Below are positions 18,688 through 29,631 of a stretch of 64,000 nt of DNA, piece by piece (positions within the stretch are counted from its first letter, which is position 1; every line of letters begins with the position of its first letter). A model generated the notes under the pieces. It searched no databases and was not told the origin of the DNA. It worked only from the letters and a program-made list of their open reading frames with translations. The position numbers and the translations under genes were made by a program. The stretch covers positions 1 to 64,000 of the forward strand of contig JALRKY010000080.1 in NCBI GenBank assembly GCA_023260985.1, written 5' to 3'. This DNA is from Altererythrobacter sp. GTDB taxonomy: Bacteria > Pseudomonadota > Alphaproteobacteria > Sphingomonadales > Sphingomonadaceae.

Positions 18688-19107
18688 ATGAAGGTAGAGA
18701 ACCAGGTCACACCAACGCCTGAGCGAATGATGGAGTTCTTCGGGTCGCATGAGGATGGCCCCTTCGTGATGGTCAACCTGCTCAAGTTCAAGCAGAGGGC
18801 CGAATATCCGGACGGCACAGACCGAGGCATGTCGGGCGCCGAGGCCTATGCGATCTACGGCGTCGAAGTGACCGAGATAGTCCGTAAACTTGGCGGGCGT
18901 CCGATCTACAGCGGCGCGATTACCGGCCTCATGCTAGGTGAAGTCGAGGAGATTTGGGACATGGTGGCGCTGGTGGAATATCCATCGCTCGCCGCCTTCC
19001 AGGGAATGGTCATGTCGCCCGATTACCAGGCGGTCGCAGTGCACCGCACTGCAGGCCTAGCTGGCCAACTCAATATCAGGACCAAGGCGGCGGGCGAAAA
19101 GGGTTGA
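18688..19107 (+). CDS. DUF1330 domain-containing protein
   Basis: MVNLLKFKQRAEYPDG...YPSLAAFQGMVMSPDYQ. Confidence 0.75.
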   Translation: MKVENQVTPTPERMMEFFGSHEDGPFVMVNLLKFKQRAEYPDGTDRGMSGAEAYAIYGVEVTEIVRKLGGRPIYSGAITGLMLGEVEEIWDMVALVEYPSLAAFQGMVMSPDYQAVAVHRTAGLAGQLNIRTKAAGEKG

Positions 19108-19168
19108 TCGCGGTCAATGCCCCGTGGTGCGGGGCATGCTCGAATGCGCGAGCAGCAAGGTTAGGCAT

Positions 19169-19551
19169 ATGCGGCGGAAAGTGATCCCTGTTCTCATCCT
19201 GCTTGCAGCCGCAGCGTGCCAGCAGGCCTATGGCGCGGGCAGCGTGGAAAGTACGCCGCCGTCAGCGCCGGTCAGCGAGGCCGAGCATCACCGGCTCGCA
19301 TTCGTGCAGGCCGCCTGTGGCGGGTGCCACGCGGTCGAGGCTCCGGGCCTTTCGCCCGGCCCCAATCGCCGCCCCTTGCCGACATCGCCAATCGCGAAGG
19401 CCTGACCCGCGCGACGCTGGTCACCTGGCTCACCAATGCGCACAATTACCCCGAAGTGATGGATTTCGATCTCGACCAGCCGCAAGTAGAAGAGATCGCC
19501 GACTATATCCTCACCCTGCGCAGCGAAGGCTACAAACGGGTGCCAGACTAA
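19169..19551 (+). pseudogene. c-type cytochrome, frameshifted (-1 around 19365-19375)
   Basis: Frame 1 MRRKVIPVLILLAAAACQQ...CGGCHAVEAPGLSPGPN; continues in another frame as PPLADIANREGLTRATLVTWLTNAHNYPEVMDFDLDQPQVEEIADYILTLRS. Confidence 0.8.
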
Positions 19552-19630
19552 GCGCAGAAAAACCCGTTTGGCGCGGGCAGGCAATTCGTGATAAATCGCC
19601 TGCAGGGCCGCATCGAGGGGAGAGTTCTCG

Positions 19631-20410
19631 ATGGCTCATCACCATGGCCTCTATTACGTCGGCTTTGTCCTGCTGTTCATCCTGGTCGGTTTCTGGGCCA
19701 GCTACTGGTCGCCGATCGCCAATGTTCCGCTGGCATTCCATGTCCACGCGATCAGCTCGACGACCTGGTTGTGGCTGCTGATTATTCAGAGCGTCGCGAT
19801 CCATCGCCGATCGAACGCGTTCCACAAGCAAAAGGGCCGGGCCAGCTCCGCGCTGTTTCCTTTCCTGATCCTCGGCTTCGTGATGATCATCGAGGTCTCG
19901 GCGCAGCGCTATGCCAAGGGCGAAAGCGAATTCATCATGCACCACGACCCCGCCTTCGGGATTGGCATGGTAATCGCGATTTCGGCCTATCTCGCGCTGT
20001 TCTACCAGGCGCTCAAGAACCGCCGGAACATCAATCTGCACGCTGGATACATGCTGGCGATCCCGCTGATCCTGTTCGAATCCCCGTTCAGCCGCGTAAT
20101 AGATAGCCTGTTCCCATGGATGAGCTTCATCGGAAGCGGAGACCTGCACACGGCGCAGGATACGATCGTCATTTCCGATGGGACGGCGATCGCATTCGCG
20201 ATGACGCTCTATTTCATGGACCGCAAACATGGCGCGCCGTGGCTGGTCGCGTCCTTCTTCATGGCGCTCCAGGCAGTGGTGATGTGGAATGCGCCCTTCA
20301 TACCGCAATTCGGCCCACTGCGATGGCGGGGATCGCCGCGGGCGGGCTGGCAGGATGGCTTGGCTGGCGCGGGGGGCGTTCCAGCCAAGAGAGCGGCAGC
20401 AACAGCCTGA
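19631..20410 (+). CDS. integral membrane protein of unknown function (C-terminus possibly frameshifted)
   Basis: MAHHHGLYYVGFVLLFILVGFWASYW; several TM segments; adjacent frame gives a more natural C-terminus. Confidence 0.65.
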   Translation: MAHHHGLYYVGFVLLFILVGFWASYWSPIANVPLAFHVHAISSTTWLWLLIIQSVAIHRRSNAFHKQKGRASSALFPFLILGFVMIIEVSAQRYAKGESEFIMHHDPAFGIGMVIAISAYLALFYQALKNRRNINLHAGYMLAIPLILFESPFSRVIDSLFPWMSFIGSGDLHTAQDTIVISDGTAIAFAMTLYFMDRKHGAPWLVASFFMALQAVVMWNAPFIPQFGPLRWRGSPRAGWQDGLAGAGGVPAKRAAATA

Positions 20411-20418
20411 GCGGATTC

Positions 20419-21414
20419 TTAGCCGAGCTTCGCGTCCATCAGCGCCCTGAGGTCGACTTCGGTTCGCGCGCCATAATGCGAGATAATCTCGGCTGCTGCA
20501 ATCGCGCCGCGCCGCAGGCACCGCTCAAGCGGCTCGCCATTGACGTGGCCATAAAGGAAGCCGGCAGCGAAGAGGTCGCCCGCGCCCGTGGTGTCGACCA
20601 CTTCGTCGATCGGTTCGGCGGCGACTTCGGCGCGCTCGCCATTGTGGATGGCGACTGCACCGTCGGCGCTACGGGTGACAACCAGCGTCGGCACCTTGCC
20701 ATGAAGCTCGGCGATGCCGTCTTCAATCGTATCGGTGCCCGTTAGCGCGAACAGCTCGAGGTGGTTGGCGAACAAGATGTCGATCAGACCGTCTTCGATC
20801 AGCGCGCGGAAATCGTCGCCATGGCGATCGATCACGAACACTTCGGACAGGGTGAAGGCCACTTCGCGCCCGGCAGCACGCGCCGCCTCGATCGCGCGGC
20901 GCATCGCTGCGCGCGGTTCCTTGGGATCCCACAGGTAGCCTTCGAGGTAGAGCACCTTGGCAGCCGCCACCGCTTCGGCATCGAGTGCCGATGGCGGCAG
21001 GAATTGGCTAGCGCCCAGGAAAGTATTCATCGTGCGTTGCGCATCGGGCGTGACGAATATCAGGCAACGCGCCGTTGGGGGATTTCCCTCGCGCGGTGCG
21101 ACATCGAAATCGATTCCCACGGCGCGGATGTCATGCGCAAAGACTTTGCCCAACTGGTCGTCCGCGACCTGGCCGATGAAGGCGCATTGCGCGCCGAGCG
21201 CCGAGAGACCCGCCAGCGTGTTGGCTGCCGAACCGCCCGAAATCTCGCGCGCCGGGCCCATTGCATCGTAGAGTTCCTTGGCCCGCTCGGTGTCGACCAG
21301 AGTCATCCCGCCGCGATTGAGCTGGAGCTCTTCGATCAGCTCATCTGAGGCGGGGGACATCACATCGACAATGGCATTGCCGATGGCGATCACGTCATAA
21401 CGGGGCTTGGTCAC
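20419..21414 (-). CDS. PfkB family carbohydrate/adenosine kinase
   Basis: GGSAANTLAGLSALGAQCAFIGQVADDQLG and DTTGAGDLFAAGFLYG. Confidence 0.9.
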   Translation of the reverse strand: MTKPRYDVIAIGNAIVDVMSPASDELIEELQLNRGGMTLVDTERAKELYDAMGPAREISGGSAANTLAGLSALGAQCAFIGQVADDQLGKVFAHDIRAVGIDFDVAPREGNPPTARCLIFVTPDAQRTMNTFLGASQFLPPSALDAEAVAAAKVLYLEGYLWDPKEPRAAMRRAIEAARAAGREVAFTLSEVFVIDRHGDDFRALIEDGLIDILFANHLELFALTGTDTIEDGIAELHGKVPTLVVTRSADGAVAIHNGERAEVAAEPIDEVVDTTGAGDLFAAGFLYGHVNGEPLERCLRRGAIAAAEIISHYGARTEVDLRALMDAKLG

Positions 21415-21540
21415 GCGAATTCCTGATTGAGTTGCCTAAACTAATCCAATCCGCACCGCCTAGCGCCCCGCAGCGCGCGCGCCAAGGGCGGATTGTCGCG
21501 CAGGCGTTGACTTGGGACGAGATCGTTAGGAAACGGTGCC

Positions 21541-21990
21541 ATGCCCGATCTGCGCAAACTCTTCATTTCGCTCGCCCCGCTACCGCTGCTCGCCGCCTGC
21601 GTTTCCGTCGGCAGCCCACCCCCGGTGAGCCAGCCGCGCCTCGGGCACGTCACTACCGCACCGCCCGCCGTGCGCGTGCCCCCAAACAATCCTGCGCCGC
21701 CGACATCAGGCTTCATCGCGCCGCAAGTGATGCGGCTGCCCGGGCTCGAGAATGTCATCGGCGCAAGCGCAGCCCAGCTGGAACGGCGCTTCGGCAAGCC
21801 GCGGCTGGACGTGCTCGAAGGCGATGCTCGCAAGCTGCAATTCGCTGGCGAGCCCTGCGTGCTCGACGTGTTCCTGTATCCGATGCAGCCGGGGGCTGCG
21901 CCGGTCGCGACCCATGTCGAAGCGCGCCGCGCCAGCGCAGGCCGCAATGTCGATCGCGCAGCCTGTGTTGCCGCGCTCGGAGGCGGATGA
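21541..21990 (+). CDS. putative lipoprotein of unknown function
   Basis: Lipobox LLAACVSV; conserved-looking IGASAAQLERRFGKPRLDVLEGDARKLQFAG segment. Confidence 0.65.
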   Translation: MPDLRKLFISLAPLPLLAACVSVGSPPPVSQPRLGHVTTAPPAVRVPPNNPAPPTSGFIAPQVMRLPGLENVIGASAAQLERRFGKPRLDVLEGDARKLQFAGEPCVLDVFLYPMQPGAAPVATHVEARRASAGRNVDRAACVAALGGG

Positions 21991-22071
21991 TCGCCGGATT
22001 TCGGCGGTAACCCCGTCTTAAGCCTGTCCTGCGATCGCGGTCCCCATGGAAATTCAGGAGAGCCGCGCATC

Positions 22072-23011
22072 ATGAGCATCCAGTTTGCCGATCTGGCCCG
22101 CCGCGTCGCCGAAGACGGACAAGTGAGCGCCGAGGAACTATTCTCGCTGCGCCAGCTGGGTTGGGGCGACGGAAAGATCTATCGCGAGGCAGCCGAGGCG
22201 ATCTTCGCGATCAATCGCGCGCTTAAGCAGCCTGCGTCTGAATGGGTCGATTTCTTCGTCGAAGCGATCGGCGAATGCATGCTCAACGTCAGCGAGCCCA
22301 GAGGCAGGTGCAGCGACGACGAAGCGAGCTGGCTTATCGGAGCCATCGACGACGATGGCAAGGTCGACAGCATGGTCGAAATTGAACTGCTCGCCCGCGT
22401 GATCGAACGCGCACAGAACGTGCCTGAATTCTTCAAGGATTATGTGCTGCGCCAGGTCGAACGCGAGATCATGACTGGGGTTGGCCCGGCGCGCTGCGGT
22501 GGTGAGCTCTCGGCCACGCAAATCAGCGCTGCCGAATGCCGCATCCTGCGCCGCGTGATCTTCGCCAGCGGCGGACATGACCCGGCCGCAGTCACCCGCA
22601 AGGATGCCGAAATGCCGTTCCACCTGAAGGATGCAGCCATGCAGGATGAGAATTCGTCGCTGTGGGACGAGCTCTTCGTCGATGGCGTGGCGAACTATCT
22701 CAAGGGGTTCCAGCTGCAGAACGCCTAGCTCAGCCACGAGCGGGTGAAGGAGCTCAAAAGCTTCGTGGCTGACAACCGCGCCCGCGGCCGCCGCTTCTTT
22801 GGCGCGATGGCGCGCGAAGTGCCGCAGGCGCGCAATCACTTCGGCAAGGTCTTCGGCAGGAACGACAAGGCCAGAACTATGTCGAGGCGGCTGCCGCCGG
22901 GACCTGGCCGAGGATTTCGAGCAGGAATGGCTCGAGAAGATGATCGGTGCCGATGGCGAGGTTGGCGATCTCGAGCGCGCTCTACTGGCCCAGATTATCG
23001 ACGGAGGTTGA
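22072..23011 (+). pseudogene. TerB-like two-domain protein, apparently interrupted (in-frame TAG plus frameshifts)
   Basis: ORF 22072-22728 ends QLQNA-TAG; homologous-looking sequence continues LSHERVKELKSFVADNRARG...; final segment DLAEDFEQEWLEKMIGADGEVGDLERALLAQIIDGG in another frame. Confidence 0.6.
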
Positions 23012-23057
23012 GAACGGGATCTGCGGATTGCGTCAGCCTCAGCCGAAGCAGGCGAAA

Positions 23058-23417
23058 TCAGACCATGAAGCTTTCGCCGCAACCACAGGCCCCCTTGGCA
23101 TTGGGATTCTCGAACACGAAGCCTGCGGTGAAGTCGTCCTCGACCCAATCCATGGTCGAGCCGACGAGATAGAGCACGCTGGCGCCGTCGATGTAGAATA
23201 CGCCGCCCGGCGTCTCGATCTTCTCGTCGAACTTCGCTTCCTCGTTCACGTATTCGACCGAATAGGCGAGGCCCGAACAGCCGCGCCGCGGGGTCGACAG
23301 CTTCACGCCAATCGCACCTTCGGGCGCCTTGGACATCAGCTCGGCAATCCGCGCTTCGGCGGCAGAAGTAAGCTTGACGACAGCGGGGATCTGGCGGGTC
23401 TTGGCTTCGGTCATCAC
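23058..23417 (-). CDS. HesB/IscA family iron-sulfur assembly protein (SufA-like)
   Basis: GVKLSTPRRGCSGLAYSVEYV...KGACGCGESF. Confidence 0.92.
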   Translation of the reverse strand: MMTEAKTRQIPAVVKLTSAAEARIAELMSKAPEGAIGVKLSTPRRGCSGLAYSVEYVNEEAKFDEKIETPGGVFYIDGASVLYLVGSTMDWVEDDFTAGFVFENPNAKGACGCGESFMV

Positions 23418-23914
23418 AGCATCCCCAGTTCGAGCCGCGCTTCGTCGCTCATCTTGTCAGGGCCCCATGGCGGGTCCCACACCAGGCTCACTTCCGCATC
23501 GCGAATGCCGGGCACGCTGGACGCGCGCAGCTCGACTTCTCCGGGCATGCTTTCAGCCACGGGGCAATGCGGCGTGGTGAGCGTCATGGTGATGATCGCA
23601 TCGGCTTCGTCGGTGATCTCGACCCCGTAGATCAGCCCGAGATCGTAGATGTTCACTGGGATTTCCGGATCGTAGATTTCCTTGAGCGCGGCCACCACCG
23701 CTTCATAAAGCTCGCCGCCCGGTTCGCCCGCGCCGAGGTTCTCGGGCTTCTTCTGCAGGAACCCTTCGAGGTAATCGCGCTTGCGCTCAAGCTTCTCCGC
23801 AGGGGTTTCGTCGGGATCAACCGCGTCTTCCACGCGCGCGCGGGGCGGCTTGACCACCTCTTCATTGGGCGCCGGTGCGGCCACGAACTGCTTTTCCTCG
23901 GCCGGTTTGTTCAT
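23414..23914 (-). CDS. sufT: SUF system Fe-S assembly protein SufT-like (DUF59/MIP18)
   Basis: VAALKEIYDPEIPVNIYDLGLIYGVEI, TTPHCPVAESMPGEV. Confidence 0.88.
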   Translation of the reverse strand: MNKPAEEKQFVAAPAPNEEVVKPPRARVEDAVDPDETPAEKLERKRDYLEGFLQKKPENLGAGEPGGELYEAVVAALKEIYDPEIPVNIYDLGLIYGVEITDEADAIITMTLTTPHCPVAESMPGEVELRASSVPGIRDAEVSLVWDPPWGPDKMSDEARLELGML

Positions 23915-25149
23915 GCGAATATCCTCCGCGTGCGGGCGATGCCTTCGAGCAGCGCCACAATATCGCTTTCATCCGAATAGATCCCGAAACTGGCGCGCGC
24001 GGTTGCCGGCACCCCCAAATGGTCCATCAGCGGTTGCGCGCAGTGATGCCCGGCGCGGATCGCCACATCCGCTTCATCCAATATGGTGCCCAGATCGTGC
24101 GGGTGAACAGTCCCGTTCCCTTGGCCGAGCGCAAAGCTGACGATACCCGCGCTGTCGGCCGGGCCGAACAAAGTGATGTCGTTCATCGCGCCGAGCTCGT
24201 CGCGCAGCTTCGCCACAAGCGCGCGTTCATGCGCGTGAACATTGTCGAGCCCGATGGCTTCGATGAAATCCACTGCGGCATGCAGCGCGATGGCTTCAGA
24301 GATTGCGGGGGTGCCCGCCTCGAACCGCTGCGGCGGCGGAGCATAGGTGGTCTTTTCGAAAGTCACGCGGTCGATCATCGAGCCGCCGCCCTGATAGGGT
24401 GGCATGCTGGCGAGAATTTCGCCGCGCGCCCACAGCGCGCCGATCCCGGTCGGGCCGTAAAGCTTGTGTGCGCTGAACACGTAGAAATCGCAGCCGATCG
24501 CCGCCACATCGACCTTCAGCCGCGGCGCGGCCTGGCAGCCGTCGAGCAGCAGCTTTGCGCCTACGTCGTGGGCCAGAGAGGCAGCGCGCTTCGCATCGAG
24601 TACCGAGCCAAGCACATTCGAGACATGCGCCAGCGCCACGAGCTTGTGCCTCTCGGTCAGCATGGCTTCCGCGGCGTCGAGATCGATGCAGCCATCGGAG
24701 GTGAGCGGGCAAATATCGATCTGCGCGCCGGTACGCTCGGCCAGCATCTGCCACGGCACGATGTTCGAATGATGCTCGAGCGTGGAAAGCAGGATGCGGT
24801 CGCCCGGCCCGATGTTTTCCATGCCCCAGGTCGCCGCGACGAGGTTGATCGCTTCGGTCGCGCCGCGCGTGAAGACGATTTCGTCCTCGCTGCCGCCAAT
24901 GAACTCCGCCACACGCCGCCGCGCACCTTCATAGGCAAGCGTCATTTCGGCCGAGCGCGCATAGACCCCGCGATGGACGGTGGCGTAATCCTCGCCCAGT
25001 GCGTGCGCCATCGCATCGATCACTACGCGTGGCTTCTGCGCGGTCGCGGCGGTGTCGAGATAGTGCCAGGGCTTGCCCTCGCGCGTCCTTATGCCGGGGA
25101 ACTGCGCCCGCACATCGCCAAGCCGCACCGAGGCCGACAACTCGTTCAC
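23911..25149 (-). CDS. sufS: cysteine desulfurase, SufS type
   Basis: YLDTAATAQKP, FTRGATEAINLVA, DGCQAAPRLKVDV..SAHKLYGPTGIG, RAGHHCAQPLM; GTG start. Confidence 0.95.
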   Translation of the reverse strand: MNELSASVRLGDVRAQFPGIRTREGKPWHYLDTAATAQKPRVVIDAMAHALGEDYATVHRGVYARSAEMTLAYEGARRRVAEFIGGSEDEIVFTRGATEAINLVAATWGMENIGPGDRILLSTLEHHSNIVPWQMLAERTGAQIDICPLTSDGCIDLDAAEAMLTERHKLVALAHVSNVLGSVLDAKRAASLAHDVGAKLLLDGCQAAPRLKVDVAAIGCDFYVFSAHKLYGPTGIGALWARGEILASMPPYQGGGSMIDRVTFEKTTYAPPPQRFEAGTPAISEAIALHAAVDFIEAIGLDNVHAHERALVAKLRDELGAMNDITLFGPADSAGIVSFALGQGNGTVHPHDLGTILDEADVAIRAGHHCAQPLMDHLGVPATARASFGIYSDESDIVALLEGIARTRRIFA

Positions 25150-25895
25150 AGCGCGGCCTCGTCGAGCTTCGCCAGCGCGCGTTCGAGCATGGCTTCGGCC
25201 TGCGCTTCGTCGGCCATGGCGACGAAGGCATCGCCGATAAAAGCCTGCACCAGCAGCTTGCGCGCCACTGCGGGCGGAATCCCGCGCGCCGCCATGTAAT
25301 AGGCCGCTTGCTGGTCGAGCTGGCCGACCGCCGCGCCATGCGCGCATTTGACGTCGTCAGCGAAGATCTCGAGTTCGGGCTTGGCATTGGCCGAAGCGCC
25401 CCTTTCGAGCAGGATCGCGCGGAAATTCTGCGACGCATCGGTCTTCTGCGCGTGGCGGACCACTTCGATCCGGCCAAGGAAATTGCCCGTCGCATGGCCC
25501 CATTGCACCGCGCGCACGACCTGGTTCGAGGTTGCACCCGGATGCGCGTGGATCGTGCGGGTGACGAATTCCTGCCGGTTGTCGCCGCCACCAATGGTTA
25601 CTCCGCCAAATTCGAAATGCGCGCCTTCTGCAAGCGTCACTTCGACTTCGAGGCGAGCGTAAGGCCCGGCGGCGTTGATCGCATAGAGTTCGAAGCGGGC
25701 ATCGCGGCCCACGGCAACGCGCAGCCGCTCAACCCCTTCGCCGGCAAGGCGCGTTTCGACCAGCGCTTCGCCAGCGGGTACGGCAAGCTCCGCCCAGTGC
25801 GCCAGCGCCTCGGCGTCGGCCGCAGCGAGCCAGCCGGAATCGGCGTAGCGCCAATCCTCGTCTCGCGTGGTCGGAAGGGTGGCCAGTTCGCTCAT
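25146..25895 (-). CDS. sufD: Fe-S cluster assembly protein SufD
   Basis: KCAHGAAVGQLDQQAAYYMAARGIPPAVARKLLVQAFIGD. Confidence 0.93.
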   Translation of the reverse strand: MSELATLPTTRDEDWRYADSGWLAAADAEALAHWAELAVPAGEALVETRLAGEGVERLRVAVGRDARFELYAINAAGPYARLEVEVTLAEGAHFEFGGVTIGGGDNRQEFVTRTIHAHPGATSNQVVRAVQWGHATGNFLGRIEVVRHAQKTDASQNFRAILLERGASANAKPELEIFADDVKCAHGAAVGQLDQQAAYYMAARGIPPAVARKLLVQAFIGDAFVAMADEAQAEAMLERALAKLDEAAL

Positions 25896-26635
25896 GCCGC
25901 GACCGCTGCGTAGCCTTCCTGTTCGAGCTGGAGCGCAAATTCGGGGCCGCCCGACTTCACGATCCGGCCCGCGACCATCACATGCACCACATCGGGCTTC
26001 ACGTAATCGAGCAGGCGCTGGTAGTGCGTGATCAGCAGCACGCCCTTGTCGGGGCGACGCATGATCGCGTTGATGCCTTCGCCCACGATCCGCAGCGCAT
26101 CGATATCGAGCCCGCTGTCGGTTTCGTCGAGCACGGCGAATTTCGGGTCGAGGATGCCCATCTGGACCATTTCGGCGCGCTTCTTCTCGCCGCCCGAAAA
26201 GCCGACGTTCACATTGCGCTTGAGCATGTCCATGTCGAGCCGCAGCAGACCGGCCTTTTCCTTGGCCAGCTTGAGGAATTCGCCACCTGAAAGGGGCTCT
26301 TCGCCGCGCGCTTTGCGCTGGGCGTTGAGCGATTCGCGCAGGAACTGGACATTGGACACGCCGGGGATCTCGACCGGATATTGGAAGCCGAGGAACAGGC
26401 CTGCGGCGGCGCGTTCGTAAGGTTCGAGTTCGAGCAGGTCCTCGCCCGCGAATTCGACCGAACCCTCGGTCACTTCATACCCGGGCCGGCCGCCCAGCAC
26501 ATAGGCCAGCGTGGACTTGCCCGCGCCATTGGGGCCCATGATCGCGTGCACCTCGCCAGCGTTCACGGTGAGTGAGAGGCCCTTAAGGATTTGCTTGCCG
26601 TCAATCTCGGCGTGGAGGTTATCGATCTTCAGCAT
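25892..26635 (-). CDS. sufC: Fe-S cluster assembly ATPase SufC
   Basis: MGPNGAGKSTLAYVLGG, NVGFSGGEKKRAEMVQMGILDPKFAVLDETDSGLDIDALR. Confidence 0.97.
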   Translation of the reverse strand: MLKIDNLHAEIDGKQILKGLSLTVNAGEVHAIMGPNGAGKSTLAYVLGGRPGYEVTEGSVEFAGEDLLELEPYERAAAGLFLGFQYPVEIPGVSNVQFLRESLNAQRKARGEEPLSGGEFLKLAKEKAGLLRLDMDMLKRNVNVGFSGGEKKRAEMVQMGILDPKFAVLDETDSGLDIDALRIVGEGINAIMRRPDKGVLLITHYQRLLDYVKPDVVHVMVAGRIVKSGGPEFALQLEQEGYAAVAA

Positions 26636-27152
26636 TTCGTGTCCTGCTTGCGCTAGAGCGCGGTCTGGGCGCGCTGTCGCGTTGGTGCTTGCGACGGGCC
26701 TCGCCCTTGTCGGCGATGCGCATGCGCATCCCGACGGTGATCCGCTGGAGCACTGCGTCCATGTTCTCGAGAATGTCCTGCGCCTTGATTCGCATCACGC
26801 GAATGCCAACCGCTTCGAGGCTCTTGTCGCGGCGCTTGGCGATGGCCTCGTTCGCGCCTTCCTCGTCGATCGCGATGGCCATGCCAAGGTTGTGGCAACC
26901 GAAATCGACAATGGCCGAACCGATTACCGCATGGCGGGTGAATTTGTAGCGCCCCATGTCGGCCTTGGCGAAGCGCGCCGCCAGCGCCTTGTGCGCCTCG
27001 GAGGAATGGCGGCGCATCTCGCGCGCCTGCTCGTGCAGCGCATCGAGCCGCTTCTCCGAGATTTCCCAGCCACGGCCCTTTTTCTTGAGCGCGGGGGAAG
27101 TGTCGTCCTGCTCGGACGCAGGCTTGATCTGAAGTGTTTTGCGGTCGGTCAT
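26619..27152 (-). CDS. DUF559-like endonuclease-domain protein embedded in suf operon
   Basis: FTRHAVIGSAIVDFGCHNLGMAIAIDEEGANEAIAKRRDKSLEAVGIRVMRIKAQDILENMDAVLQRI resembles the DUF559 / vsr-type fold. Confidence 0.75.
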   Translation of the reverse strand: MTDRKTLQIKPASEQDDTSPALKKKGRGWEISEKRLDALHEQAREMRRHSSEAHKALAARFAKADMGRYKFTRHAVIGSAIVDFGCHNLGMAIAIDEEGANEAIAKRRDKSLEAVGIRVMRIKAQDILENMDAVLQRITVGMRMRIADKGEARRKHQRDSAPRPRSSASRTRNAEDR

Positions 27153-27396
27153 TAGACTTCGATGCTCATCAAAAGCGCCAGCATGACGACGAAGCCAGCG
27201 GACCCGGCGATGAGGCCGCGCAGCCTCCAATTCCCATCCGGATCGCGGAGAAACGATAGTCCGACAGTGCCGAGGGTCAACAAAGCCGTTAGCGGCAGCG
27301 TATAAGCGAAGTCTCGGTCAACGAGTGTAAGAACGGCGGCCACCAGTAAAGGCAGGGCAGCGACCAGTGGCAGCCATGTAGCAATTGCCTTGCTCA

Positions 27397-27400
<4 letters not shown>
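27152..27400 (-). CDS. small membrane protein
   Basis: 82 aa with two or three hydrophobic segments, start/stop overlaps with both neighbours. Confidence 0.7.
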
Positions 27401-28889
<1,489 letters not shown>

Positions 28890-28893
<4 letters not shown>

Positions 28894-29297
28894 ACCGCTA
28901 CTCGCTGCGCCACGAGCTGCGTCAGCGGGATGCCCGCCAGCGCGCCGCGCAATGCCTGGTTGATCACCGGCCAGTGCGGCTTGACCGAACAGGCGTGATC
29001 GACCGCGCAATCCTGTCCTTCGACGCATTGAGTAAGCGCAATCGGCCCTTCTACCGCTTCGACGATATCGGCCACAGTGATCGCGGCGGCCGGGCGTGCC
29101 AGCTGCAATCCGCCGCCCGCGCCGCGCACGCTGCGCAGCAGCCCGGCCTTGCCAAGGATGCTAACGAGCTTCTGCACCGTCGGCAGCGGCAGGCCGGTCT
29201 CTTCTGCCAGCTCGGTCGCCGAAGTGCGTCCGCCGCCACAATGGCGCGCGGCCGCGCTCATCGTAACGACCGCATAATCGGCAAGGTTTGACAGGCG
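28890..29297 (-). CDS. Rrf2 family transcriptional regulator of SUF system
   Basis: [23 protein letters not shown], Cys motif [19 protein letters not shown]. Confidence 0.92.
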
Positions 29298-29313
29298 CAT
29301 GGCACTCCAGCTC

Positions 29314-29338
29314 AAATCGGACTGATTCGTTCCGATTT
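29314..29338. promoter_or_regulatory. candidate operator (inverted repeat) upstream of Rrf2-suf operon
   Basis: AAATCGGA-N9-TCCGATTT perfect 8-bp inverted repeat 17 bp from the regulator start codon. Confidence 0.55.
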
Positions 29339-29631
29339 CTAGTTAGGAGCGCAAATGCGAGGTTTCAATGCGAATCGCGCAGTTGCGAGCCGCTCTCAAA
29401 CTAGCTCAGTCGCGCTCGGCGCCCAATTGTTCCGCCTCTTCGCATCGCTGCTCCGAGCCCTTCGGGTCGCAGGTTCCAACTAGCCGATTCAATGCCACGC
29501 GGATTGTATGTAAACGACAAGAATTGATTTGAATCACAAAATTCTTTGCCGTCAAATTGAAATATTTAACCAAAATCGTCAGCTACTACGAAAGCTCGAC
29601 AGCGCGCCGCGCGCTTGCCATAGGCGAAACG

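Noticed and set aside
17368-18750. 460-aa minus-strand ORF antisense to purD
   Set aside because: Shadow ORF of a high-GC gene; purD on the other strand has full family motifs and the antisense protein looks low-complexity (His/Arg/Ala rich).
23875-25299. 474-aa plus-strand ORF opposite sufS
   Set aside because: Antisense shadow ORF within a well-supported suf operon.
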